A DNA stretch of 22,883 bases from assembly GCA_035478775.1 (NCBI GenBank), contig DATIJG010000016.1, forward strand, positions 1-22,883, read 5' to 3'. Below, in pieces: positions 5,963-13,171 of this stretch. The notes beneath the pieces were generated by a model. That model had not been told where the DNA came from and did no database searches. It saw only the letters and a list, made by a program, of their open reading frames with translations. Numbering within the stretch: the first letter of the stretch is position 1; every line of letters starts with the position of its first letter. The position numbers and the translations under genes were made by a program. Origin of the DNA: CAMLQK01 sp035478775. GTDB lineage: Bacteria; Patescibacteriota; Saccharimonadia; Saccharimonadales; UBA4665.

Positions 5963-7768
5963 ATGACCACCCCCGAACAAAATCAACTACCCGACATTAC
6001 GCGCCCATCACTCTTAGATGGTATGTTCAGTATAGAATACCCGGATTGCAGCATCGCGGCAGCCGATTTGTGTCGCGTAGCGACCGAATGTTTGTCTAAT
6101 GTTACTGACAGGCAAGATATCTACATAGCTGGGGCCGACGACAATCTTCAGAGTTTGGTTTGGAAGAAGTTAGGGGCAAGAAATGGTAAGGCTTCTAAGT
6201 TTACCTTAAATGGCTTCAGGGCAGAGCTTCTCCTTGTGCAACCTACCGTGCAAGAAACCATAGAACCCCGCGAACCAGAGCCGACACAACGCCAACGCCG
6301 CATAGCGCGCCGCGCCTTAAAAAAGGAAGTTACAACTGCAGCGCCTTCTGAGGGTTTACAAGAGATTCGAGTTGGTGACCCGCTTTTGGCCGTTTATTTT
6401 GGCGATACAGTGTTGCCCATTGCCAGCTTTGCCCGTCGCGAAGAAGGAGGGATGTGCAGCTATGTACAGTTGGGCCTAGAAATGGAAGATGGGCTGACCG
6501 ACGACGATCTCTACGCCACTACGACCGACGATGCCACGCCTCGGTTTGAAATTATTGAAGCGCTACGAAAACTCGTGGACGATACTATCGCTAATTCGCA
6601 TTTCGGGACTGTGAAACCTCAAGATATAGCAATAGTCCAAGCTTTTATTGATCGGCAAGCGATCGTTAGGGGCGAATCGGTTGCAAAAGCGTACGAGGCT
6701 CAGCTTGTCCGCAGATGCTATGAAAAGGTCGAAAAGGGCAAGCAGCTGCGGCTAAACGTTTTAGAAGAAGATGCAGTTATTACACCTGCCGACCATCAGG
6801 TTACGCCAATTATAGCTCCGGTCGTACAAGAAGATGGCCGGCTCGTAAGCCTGGTTATGGCTCGTGATACCCAAAGCGAAGGCGCGCTAAGTGACAGTCT
6901 AAAACTCTATGCGCTAACCAGGGGCGATATTGCAGTGCCCGTTGCCAGCTTGTCTCGTACCTTTGGAACAGTTGACTTTCAACACGAAGGCCAACTTACA
7001 GTTGATGACCGTGCCAAGCTATTGCGCGATTTGCTGTACACTGTTCGGGATCGAGCAGAGGCCAATACCCCCAAAATTGACGATGCGTTTTATGTCCAAT
7101 CTGAAAAAACACCCTATGACATGCTTATTAAAGATACGCTAGTGTCCCAAGGATTGCTCGACCGCCATGCTAGATTTGACAACTTTGATGATAAAGCCCG
7201 CAGGCCAGGGCTAACGCGACCCGATGCCAAGTACTATGAAATGACCAAGCGCATCCTACCGTTGCTCGGCCGCTATTTTGCCTACCCAGACTTAAACTTG
7301 CCTGCGCACATCGCAGATTCCGCGCCGCTAAAAGTGGCTGCCCAAACGCTTGTTATTTCACATACCCGCAACAGAAACCTTTTGTCGCGTTTGCCGATAA
7401 GCGACTTGCTTAGCGAACGGCTCGGCGACGTCCGTAAATGTGATGAAATATTCATGCACTATGTAACGGCCGCACAAAATGCCACTCAGGAACTGCAGGC
7501 TAACCTGCACAACCAACCAATCGGCAAGACAAAAGCTGACGTTACTATCAAAATTGAGTTAGATCAACAGGGCACTTTATATAATCTGACTTTGCTGGGG
7601 AGGCCGAAGGCAATGGAGAATGAGCCTATGAAGTCGCTGCTAAATGTGGTATTTGATTCTAGCCAGCAGAACCTTGGCGGTGGCAGGCTTTTAGGTAACC
7701 CCGAAGTTGTTGACGAAATAAGCACCATTTTACAAACGGTATTGCTCGACGCGACTGAAGCAGAATAA
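5963..7768 (+). CDS. Soluble orphan protein with an internal GDxxxPxASxxR repeat
   Basis: A 601-residue protein of no family I recognise. No signal peptide or membrane helix is visible, so it is probably cytoplasmic. An N-terminal domain (about 1-95) is followed by a Pro/Arg/Glu-rich linker (about 98-122). Two segments then resemble each other: GDTVLPIASFAR (147-158) and GDIAVPVASLSR (321-332), each followed about 25-45 residues later by a charged helix (ALRKLVDDTIANS at 200-212; LLRDLLYTVRDRAEAN at 353-368). A mixed C-terminal domain (about 480-601) ends the chain. The ATG at 5963 is preferred over the TTG at 5954; a weak CATATT box lies seven bases upstream and there is no Shine-Dalgarno sequence. 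It sits alone between a tRNA terminator and the tRNA-His promoter. Confidence 0.75.
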   Translation: MTTPEQNQLPDITRPSLLDGMFSIEYPDCSIAAADLCRVATECLSNVTDRQDIYIAGADDNLQSLVWKKLGARNGKASKFTLNGFRAELLLVQPTVQETIEPREPEPTQRQRRIARRALKKEVTTAAPSEGLQEIRVGDPLLAVYFGDTVLPIASFARREEGGMCSYVQLGLEMEDGLTDDDLYATTTDDATPRFEIIEALRKLVDDTIANSHFGTVKPQDIAIVQAFIDRQAIVRGESVAKAYEAQLVRRCYEKVEKGKQLRLNVLEEDAVITPADHQVTPIIAPVVQEDGRLVSLVMARDTQSEGALSDSLKLYALTRGDIAVPVASLSRTFGTVDFQHEGQLTVDDRAKLLRDLLYTVRDRAEANTPKIDDAFYVQSEKTPYDMLIKDTLVSQGLLDRHARFDNFDDKARRPGLTRPDAKYYEMTKRILPLLGRYFAYPDLNLPAHIADSAPLKVAAQTLVISHTRNRNLLSRLPISDLLSERLGDVRKCDEIFMHYVTAAQNATQELQANLHNQPIGKTKADVTIKIELDQQGTLYNLTLLGRPKAMENEPMKSLLNVVFDSSQQNLGGGRLLGNPEVVDEISTILQTVLLDATEAE

Positions 7769-7872
7769 GATATTTAGTATGCGCCGGTGCCCTTGTTTGG
7801 CCGGCTTGCCTGAGAAACGACCATTAGCTCAAGAAGCGTACCTATAAAACACTGGAATTTGACTATCAAAAG

Positions 7873-7881
7873 TGCTATAGT
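7873..7881 (+). promoter_or_regulatory. Extended -10 of tRNA-His
   Basis: TGC-TATAGT, 26 bases before the tRNA. No convincing -35. Confidence 0.55.
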
Positions 7882-7907
7882 ACCTTTGATTAACACTTTA
7901 GACGTAT

Positions 7908-7985
7908 GGCGGATGTAGCTCAGTAGGTTAGAGCGCTGGATTGTGGCTCCGGAGGCCGTGGGTTCGAGCCCCATCATTCGCCCCA
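7908..7985 (+). tRNA. trnH: tRNA-His(GUG), G-1:C73 and CCA encoded
   Basis: The extra 5' base G-1 (7908) faces discriminator C73 (7982), the identity element of tRNA-His. Acceptor GCGGATG pairs with CATTCGC; the anticodon stem CTGGA/TCCGG encloses loop TTGTGGC with anticodon GTG. The D arm GCTC/GAGC and a normal T arm are present, and CCA is encoded at 7983-7985. Confidence 0.95.
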
Positions 7986-7986
7986 A

Positions 7987-8020
7987 TAAAAAAGCATCTT
8001 TTAACAGGTGCTTTTTTATT
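7987..8020. terminator. Bidirectional Rho-independent terminator
   Basis: AAAAAAGCATC (7988-7998), loop TTTTAACA, then GGTGCTTTTTT (8007-8017): an 11-base stem with an A run on one side and a T run on the other. It can stop tRNA-His on the plus strand and the DUF1653-like gene on the minus strand, whose TAA stop (8016-8018) lies in the T run. Confidence 0.8.
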
Positions 8021-8288
8021 GCTCTGCAATATGTGCAAAACGGGGTACTAGCCCTGCCGCCGTATCTACCATTTCAAGCCAACTTTCAAGCGGGCGTATG
8101 TACGGAATCTGCTCACCGTATTGTGCCTGGTACGAAACGCCAACCCTATCATCAACTTCCATAATTTCAAGCCCTGTTACCAAATAGGTCTGGTCAGGGT
8201 TTTTGTAATGCTGGTAGATGCCGCCTACGACCACTTGCTCGGCAGCTTGGTCAAGCGCTTGCCGTAACTGTTCTTGGCTTTTATGCAT
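8016..8288 (-). CDS. DUF1653-like small protein
   Basis: A 90-residue protein. After a short N-terminal helix it reads VGGIYQHYKNPDQTYLVTG, then a middle VSYQAQYGEQIPYIRPLESW and a final V. This matches the DUF1653 pattern (G.YrHyKg..Y.V, then vvYq.lYg....wvRP...f...v). The biochemical role of the family is not established. The gene is divergent from the metal P-type ATPase; the two ATGs are 79 bases apart. The ATG at 8288 is supported by a strong promoter whose -10 ends six bases before it. Confidence 0.78.
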   Translation of the reverse strand: MHKSQEQLRQALDQAAEQVVVGGIYQHYKNPDQTYLVTGLEIMEVDDRVGVSYQAQYGEQIPYIRPLESWLEMVDTAAGLVPRFAHIAEQ

Positions 8289-8294
8289 ATGGCG

Positions 8295-8323
8295 ATTATA
8301 GAAGCATGCTTGGCTGGTGTAAA
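8295..8323 (-). promoter_or_regulatory. Strong promoter for the DUF1653-like gene, leaderless geometry
   Basis: On the minus strand: TTTACA (8323-8318), a 17-base spacer, TATAAT (8300-8295), six bases (CGCCAT), then ATG at 8288. This is the clearest -35/-10 pair among the leaderless set. A 10-bp palindrome AAGCATGCTT (8302-8311) lies in the spacer. Confidence 0.7.
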
Positions 8324-8331
8324 GTGTAGTT

Positions 8332-8340
8332 TGCTATACT
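8332..8340 (+). promoter_or_regulatory. Extended -10 for the P-type ATPase
   Basis: TGC-TATACT, with an expected transcript start near 8347. The leader of about 20 bases contains AGAGG (8356-8360) before the ATG at 8368, so this gene uses a Shine-Dalgarno-type start. Confidence 0.55.
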
Positions 8341-8367
8341 AGAAGCAATAACCAAAGAGGCTCTGCT

Positions 8368-10221
8368 ATGAAGCGACTTTCCCATTTCTTTAAAGAATAT
8401 TATCTATTTGCGGGCGCATTGCTGGCGGTAGTACTTGCTTTGCCGCTCCAACTTAGCCACCAGACTAACTTTGCACACTTCATTTTAGCCGCCACGGCCA
8501 CCGTAGAACTGCTGCCTTTACTGTGGGGAATGTGGCAGGATTTTCGTACCGGCACTTACGGTCTCGACATTCTGGCCGCCGCCGCAATTTTAAGCTCGGT
8601 GCTCATGCGCCAATATTGGGCGGCTGTTGTGATTGTGCTAATGCTCACTGGCGGCGAAAGCTTAGAAGATTATGCTAACCGCCGCGCCCAGCGTGAACTG
8701 AGCGCCCTACTGAAGCGTGCGCCGCAAAAAGCCCACGTGCTGCGCGGCAGAAAAACCATTGATGTGCTGGTGCGTGAGGTTGTACCTGGCGACAAAGTTA
8801 TTGTAAAACCCGGCGAAATCGTGCCGGTCGACGCTATCATTATCGAAGGTGATGCCAGTTTTGACGAAGCCAGTTTAACCGGCGAAAGCCTGCCGCAGGT
8901 GCACGATGTTTCAGACACTATTTTGAGCGGCTCCATCAACCTTGATGGTGCGGTTATTGCCCGCGCTTTGCACACAGCACAAGAAAGCCAGTACGAACAG
9001 ATCATTAAACTGGTGCAAGCTGCCAGCAAAAGCCATACCCCGTTTTTGCGCCTGGCCGACCGCTATAGTGTTCCGTTCACAATTATTTCTTTCGCCATTG
9101 CAATTACCGCCTGGGTAACAAGCCACCAGTCGATCCGTTTCCTGGAAGTTTTAGTGGTTGCGACACCTTGTCCGCTCATTTTAGCGGCCCCGATTGCCGT
9201 CATTTCGGGCATGAGCCGCGCTGCCCGCCATGGAATTATTATTAAAACCGGTGCTTCGTTAGAGCGGCTTGCCCAAGCAAAGACTTTCGGTTTTGACAAA
9301 ACCGGTACGCTGACCCGCGGCGAGCTGATAGTGAGTTCGGTGAAAACGTTTAATGGTTACAATAAAAGCGAAGTCCTGGGTTTGGCGGCGGGTTTGGAAC
9401 GCAGCTCGAACCATGTGCTGGCGCAAGCTATCGTCGCAGAGGCGCTGAAGAGCAAAGTTAAGATTGCCAAAGCTAAAAATGTCAAAGAAGTTGCTGGCAA
9501 GGGTATTATGGCGCATATTGCCGGTAAAGATATATTGGTTGGCCGTCTGGCATTTATGCGGCAAGAAGATGTGCATTTTCCGGCCAAATTCAACCAAAAT
9601 GATCTTGAACAAACCGCGGCACTCGTGGCTATCGATGGTACTTTGGCGAGCGTTATTATCTGTAAAGATGAACTCCGCGAAAACGCCAAAGCCACAATTA
9701 ACCATTTACGCCAGTTAGGTATCAAAAACTTTTTGATGGTAACCGGCGATAATAAAACCACCGCTTTAGTAGTCGCCAAGCAAACTGGCATTCACAAAGT
9801 TGTAGCCGAAGCGTTACCTAAAGATAAGCTGGAGGCTATTGAAAAAGTGGCGGAGCGACCCGTGGTATTTGTAGGTGATGGTGTAAACGACGCGCCAGTT
9901 TTAACTGCCAGCGACGTCGGCATTGCTTTGGGCGCGCGCGGTTCTACGGCCGCAAGTGAATCAGCCGATGTAGTAGTAATGCAAGATGACTTAAACCGCG
10001 TGAGCGCTGCTGTCGCCATTGCCAAGCGCAGCTTTCACATTGCCCGTCAAAGTATCTTTGTGGGTATTGGCTTAAGTGTTGCCTTGATGCTTGTGTATGC
10101 AACCGGCAAGTTTTCACCAATTTCTGGCGCAGTTATTCAAGAACTTGTAGATGTGGTAGTTATTTTTAACGCTTTGCGGGCCCATTTTGGAAAGCCCGGC
10201 CGCGAGTTATACGAAGCTTAG
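8368..10221 (+). CDS. Metal-translocating P1B-type ATPase, TPC motif, no metal-binding domain
   Basis: A 617-residue P-type ATPase that pumps a metal ion across the membrane using ATP. Visible landmarks: N-terminal helices (about 12-92), actuator loop TGES (171-174), membrane metal motif TPC within VVATPCPLILA (266-268), phosphorylation site DKTGTLT (D310), the nucleotide-domain SNHVLAQAI (H349), MVTGDN (457-462), hinge GDGVNDAP (503-510) and final helices (about 562-603). There is no N-terminal CxxC domain. The membrane motif is TPC rather than CPC or SPC, and the usual HP of the nucleotide domain reads HV. TPC has been linked to a minor P1B subgroup, so the metal cannot be assigned with confidence. 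Convergent with the M20 peptidase; divergent from the DUF1653-like gene. Confidence 0.92.
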   Translation: MKRLSHFFKEYYLFAGALLAVVLALPLQLSHQTNFAHFILAATATVELLPLLWGMWQDFRTGTYGLDILAAAAILSSVLMRQYWAAVVIVLMLTGGESLEDYANRRAQRELSALLKRAPQKAHVLRGRKTIDVLVREVVPGDKVIVKPGEIVPVDAIIIEGDASFDEASLTGESLPQVHDVSDTILSGSINLDGAVIARALHTAQESQYEQIIKLVQAASKSHTPFLRLADRYSVPFTIISFAIAITAWVTSHQSIRFLEVLVVATPCPLILAAPIAVISGMSRAARHGIIIKTGASLERLAQAKTFGFDKTGTLTRGELIVSSVKTFNGYNKSEVLGLAAGLERSSNHVLAQAIVAEALKSKVKIAKAKNVKEVAGKGIMAHIAGKDILVGRLAFMRQEDVHFPAKFNQNDLEQTAALVAIDGTLASVIICKDELRENAKATINHLRQLGIKNFLMVTGDNKTTALVVAKQTGIHKVVAEALPKDKLEAIEKVAERPVVFVGDGVNDAPVLTASDVGIALGARGSTAASESADVVVMQDDLNRVSAAVAIAKRSFHIARQSIFVGIGLSVALMLVYATGKFSPISGAVIQELVDVVVIFNALRAHFGKPGRELYEA

Positions 10222-10229
10222 AAACTTTG

Positions 10230-10245
10230 GCCACATTAGTGTGGC
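10230..10245. repeat. Small perfect hairpin between convergent genes
   Basis: GCCACA-TTAG-TGTGGC lies between the ATPase stop and the M20 peptidase stop. It could help end transcription in both directions, but neither side has a T run. Confidence 0.35.
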
Positions 10246-10276
10246 TTGCTCGCAGCCTCCGAAGATATAGCGGGTG

Positions 10277-11386
10277 CTATTGTAAACCGATCAAAAATTG
10301 ACGAAGCGTTTGCAAGTATGGCTCGATGGAAGCTATCTCCAGCCGCTCATTATCACCGTGCAACCCTTCGCCGGTCATGCCATACACCACTGCATATGGG
10401 AAAAAGTGCCCGTCGCAAGACCCATGTTTGCGAATAAAACGAGCGGGCTGGTGGTGCACAGTTTCAATTGCGCTGGCAAGCTTTTCTAAGAAGGGGTTAT
10501 CGTGGCCTACCTTAACGGGCCGTTCAAGCCCGTATACAGTAATTTTAGCGCTGGTTGGGCCTAAAAGTTTCTTAAGAAAGCTATGAAGGCGACCTGGATT
10601 TACAAAGTTCGGGTCGCCGGGTATCTGCCGAAAACTTATATCAACCGTTGCGCCATCAGGCACTTGATTGGCGGAGGGACTGGTGCTTTCTATTTTTATT
10701 GGGGTCGCGGTTGTGCGCCATACCGGCTTACCTGGCTCGGGGTAAGCTTTTTCAAGTTCGCCCAAGAATTTTCCTAGTGCCGTAATAGCGTTTTTACCTT
10801 CCCAAGGCCGCGATTCGTGGGAACGGCTACCCATAAAGTGTATTGTCGCGTGCGCCATGCCCTTGTACTCTGTACACACCTCAGTTGGCATACCGGCTTC
10901 TCCGACAATCACGAATTTGGCAGCTATAACCCCGTGTTCGGTCAAGTATTTAACGTCCGCACCTTTTGACTCCTCTTGAGTAGTGAACAAACCCCCGACT
11001 TTAGGGTGCGACCCTTGTTTTAAACCAGAAAAAGCAGGCAGAACCTCCCGCAAAGCATGTGCCATGCCCAACGCGGTTGTTTTCATGTCCATAGCGCCCC
11101 GGCCATACAAATACCCGTCGTGTATATATGGCTTGAATTGCGGCGGTTTGCCCGGTACCACGTCGAGGTGGCCACTCAAGAGCACGTCGAACTCGTCAGG
11201 CTTGCGGTCGCCGCCAAACACCAGCAGGCTGGGCTTGTCATTATGCACAAACCGTTGCATGTTTATGCCTTGGATTCCGGCAAATTGACGCTCGATGAGG
11301 GCAATAGCCTGCTCTAAGGCAGCTAAGTTATCGCCGGTAGACGGTATACTGATTAACTCGTTGGTGGTTTTGAGAAAGTCGTTCAT
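10277..11386 (-). CDS. M20-family metallopeptidase / amidohydrolase
   Basis: A 369-residue member of the M20 family (ArgE/DapE/CPG2/PepT group), which removes acyl or peptidyl groups with a di-metal centre. Motifs in order: LLSGHLDVVPG (H73 metal ligand, D75), YGRGAMDMK (D100 bridging metals), TTQEES (E138 general base, E139 ligand), VGEAG (E163), an oligomerisation-domain GSRSHESRPW, and near the C-terminus GEGLHGDNERL with the last metal-binding His. All catalytic positions are present. The substrate is not predictable. An in-frame ATG at 11455 exists, but homology begins at the ATG at 11386 (MNDFLK), and the extra 23 residues look uncoded. It lies 104 bases downstream of murA on the same strand. 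Confidence 0.9.
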   Translation of the reverse strand: MNDFLKTTNELISIPSTGDNLAALEQAIALIERQFAGIQGINMQRFVHNDKPSLLVFGGDRKPDEFDVLLSGHLDVVPGKPPQFKPYIHDGYLYGRGAMDMKTTALGMAHALREVLPAFSGLKQGSHPKVGGLFTTQEESKGADVKYLTEHGVIAAKFVIVGEAGMPTEVCTEYKGMAHATIHFMGSRSHESRPWEGKNAITALGKFLGELEKAYPEPGKPVWRTTATPIKIESTSPSANQVPDGATVDISFRQIPGDPNFVNPGRLHSFLKKLLGPTSAKITVYGLERPVKVGHDNPFLEKLASAIETVHHQPARFIRKHGSCDGHFFPYAVVYGMTGEGLHGDNERLEIASIEPYLQTLRQFLIGLQ

Positions 11387-11490
11387 TCCAAAAATAACTG
11401 GGGTAAAGTTTGGTGCTTGTGGATAGGGTTTATTGCCACAACCTTTGGGCTTCAAGAAGGCTCTCGCCTAGGTAAACCACTCAGACTGGC

Positions 11491-13011
11491 TTAAATTTCG
11501 TGCAAAACGGTGATGCGCGCGCCGAGGCTGTTGAGTCGCTCGGCCAAATCCTCATAGCCACGCTGAATGGTATAAATATCGCGCAGCGTTGAGAGGCCGT
11601 CGGCGGCCAACATGCCAATGAGCAGCAAGCTGGCAGGGCGAAGCGCTGGCGGACACACTACATCGGCGGCGCGGAAATGTGTCGGGCCTTCGATGTATAT
11701 ACGGTGCGGATCGGCCAGCTCAACCTGCATGCCGACTTTGGTCATTTCGGTGTAGTAAATGGCACGGTTTTCGTACATCCAGTCATGGATAAGCGTACGG
11801 CCGTGGATAACGCCGGCGATTGGCACGAAGTATGGCAAGTTATCGGCGTTAATGCCGGGGTAAGCTGCGGAGTGGATCTTATCGGCCAGCGCGTGCAGCT
11901 CGCCGTTATGCTTGTGAATGGTGAGGTCGACTAAATCGGTATGGCCGTTATACGCTTTGTAACGCTCTGTCGTCTTATATTTAAGACCCATTTTTTTAAG
12001 TTTGAGCAGCTCGACCGACATGAATTCGATTGGCACGCGGCGAATGGTAATTTCCGAGTTAGTGGTAACTGCGGCTGCAGTGAAAAACATGGCTTCAATC
12101 GGGTCTTCGGCAGGCGTATAAGTGATGTTCTTTTTAATGAACGGCAGGCCTTTGACGTGAATGGCATTACTGCCGATGTCGGTAACTTTAATGCCCAATT
12201 TTTGCAAGAAGAAACAGAGGTCTTGCACCATATAGTTGCTGGTACCGAACTCAATAATTGTTTCCTCGGGAGTGCGGGCGGCAGCCAGCAAGGCATTTTC
12301 GGTAACGGTATCGCCGGCTTCATACAATACAACGCGGCCAGCCGGTTTTTTATTAACCGTTATTTCGTAATGGCCAGTAGTGGCGACTATGCCCACGCCG
12401 AACTCTTCAAGGGCGTACAAGTGTGGTGCCACGGTACGGGTGCCCAACTTACAGCCACCGGCGTAGGGGATTTTAAATTCCTCGTAGTCGTGCATCAATG
12501 AGCCTATCATCATTAGTACTGAGCGCGTTTTCCGGGCGGCAGTGGCATCCATATTCTCGAGCTTCAGCTTTTCAGGGCGGCGAATCTCAAGGTCATTACC
12601 GTTTGTCCACTTGGCACTCACGCCAATGCTTTCCAGCACTTCAATAATGCGGTATACCTCTTCGATACGAGGGAACGACAGGAATTTCGTGACGCCGTAG
12701 TTGAGCAAACTGGCGCACAGCAGCGAAACGGCAGCGTTTTTGCTTGTCTTGAGAGTGATTTCACCGCTCAGCTCCTGGCCACCCTGGATACGCAAACTTA
12801 CAGAACCGCCGCTGAGAGCGATGAGTTGCTTATTTAAGACATCACTGATACGCCCGAGCGTTTCAAGGCTTAAATTTTGTTTGCCGTGTTCGATGCGGTT
12901 AACCGCACTTTGGCTGGTGTTTAACTTCTTTGCAAATTCAGATTGTGTCAACCCACGTTCTTGCCTAATTTGAGCAATAAGTTGGCCGATTTTCTCGTTC
13001 GTGTTGTTCAT
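11491..13011 (-). CDS. murA: UDP-GlcNAc 1-carboxyvinyltransferase (MurA) with N-terminal XRE HTH
   Basis: A 506-residue fusion. Residues about 5-62 form a Cro/CI-type helix-turn-helix (IGQLIAQIRQERGLTQSEFA, then SQSAVNRIEHGKQ). From about 70 on it is an EPSP-synthase-fold MurA, which transfers enolpyruvate from PEP to UDP-GlcNAc as the first committed step of peptidoglycan synthesis. Active-site positions are recognisable: SKNAA for the Lys/Asn of the KN motif, KTRSVLMMIGSL for the PEP-binding Arg, GGCKLGTR for the catalytic Cys, INADNL for the catalytic Asp, and LRPASLLLIG for the C-terminal Arg. The domain is divergent, but these residues suggest activity. The start is fixed by a TTGCAC-16-TATAAT promoter nine bases upstream. 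Ordinary MurA has no HTH. Divergent from glyA. Confidence 0.88.
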   Translation of the reverse strand: MNNTNEKIGQLIAQIRQERGLTQSEFAKKLNTSQSAVNRIEHGKQNLSLETLGRISDVLNKQLIALSGGSVSLRIQGGQELSGEITLKTSKNAAVSLLCASLLNYGVTKFLSFPRIEEVYRIIEVLESIGVSAKWTNGNDLEIRRPEKLKLENMDATAARKTRSVLMMIGSLMHDYEEFKIPYAGGCKLGTRTVAPHLYALEEFGVGIVATTGHYEITVNKKPAGRVVLYEAGDTVTENALLAAARTPEETIIEFGTSNYMVQDLCFFLQKLGIKVTDIGSNAIHVKGLPFIKKNITYTPAEDPIEAMFFTAAAVTTNSEITIRRVPIEFMSVELLKLKKMGLKYKTTERYKAYNGHTDLVDLTIHKHNGELHALADKIHSAAYPGINADNLPYFVPIAGVIHGRTLIHDWMYENRAIYYTEMTKVGMQVELADPHRIYIEGPTHFRAADVVCPPALRPASLLLIGMLAADGLSTLRDIYTIQRGYEDLAERLNSLGARITVLHEI

Positions 13012-13020
13012 AACACTAAA

Positions 13021-13048
13021 ATTATATCAAATCTGATGTTAAGTGCAA
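13021..13048 (-). promoter_or_regulatory. Promoter of the HTH-MurA gene
   Basis: On the minus strand: TTGCAC (13048-13043), a 16-base spacer ending in TGA, TATAAT (13026-13021), nine bases, then ATG at 13011. The expected 5' leader is about three bases with no Shine-Dalgarno sequence, so nearly leaderless. Confidence 0.7.
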
Positions 13049-13077
13049 GCCTGTAATTGCTTTTGCTTATAATTAGT

Positions 13078-13106
13078 TTACCACTTATGCACCGGTTTGC
13101 TACAAT
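13078..13106 (+). promoter_or_regulatory. Promoter of glyA
   Basis: TTACCA (13078-13083), 17 bases, TACAAT (13101-13106) with the TGC extension at 13098-13100. Expected start near 13113. A second TATAAT at 13068-13073 lacks a TGn extension. Confidence 0.6.
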
Positions 13107-13171
13107 AAAAGCATGATCTAGCTACCTCTTATTAACCGAGACAGAAAAATAAGCCAAATAGGGGGTACCTA
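13107..13171 (+). promoter_or_regulatory. glyA leader with possible SD-masking hairpin
   Basis: The leader of about 60 bases can fold: CTTATT (13128-13133) with AATAAG (13148-13153), and just outside it TACCT (13123-13127) with GGGTA (13163-13167). The outer pairing covers the 3' half of the AGGGGG Shine-Dalgarno sequence (13160-13165). This could be translational control or chance; it matches no riboswitch I recognise. Confidence 0.35.

Noticed and set aside
7784..7806. GCCGG/CCGGC hairpin after the 601-residue orphan
   Set aside because: Short stem with no following T run; not convincing as a terminator.
7774..7986. 70-residue minus-strand open frame containing GLEPTASGATIQRSNLLSY
   Set aside because: It is the antisense of tRNA-His; this kind of peptide is a familiar annotation artefact of reverse-read tRNA genes.
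9259..9791. Two minus-strand open frames of about 145 residues within the P-type ATPase
   Set aside because: Both overlap the phosphorylation and nucleotide domains of an unambiguous ATPase.
11941..12501. 186-residue plus-strand open frame opposite murA
   Set aside because: Lies over the catalytic part of murA, whose active-site residues are all in the minus frame.
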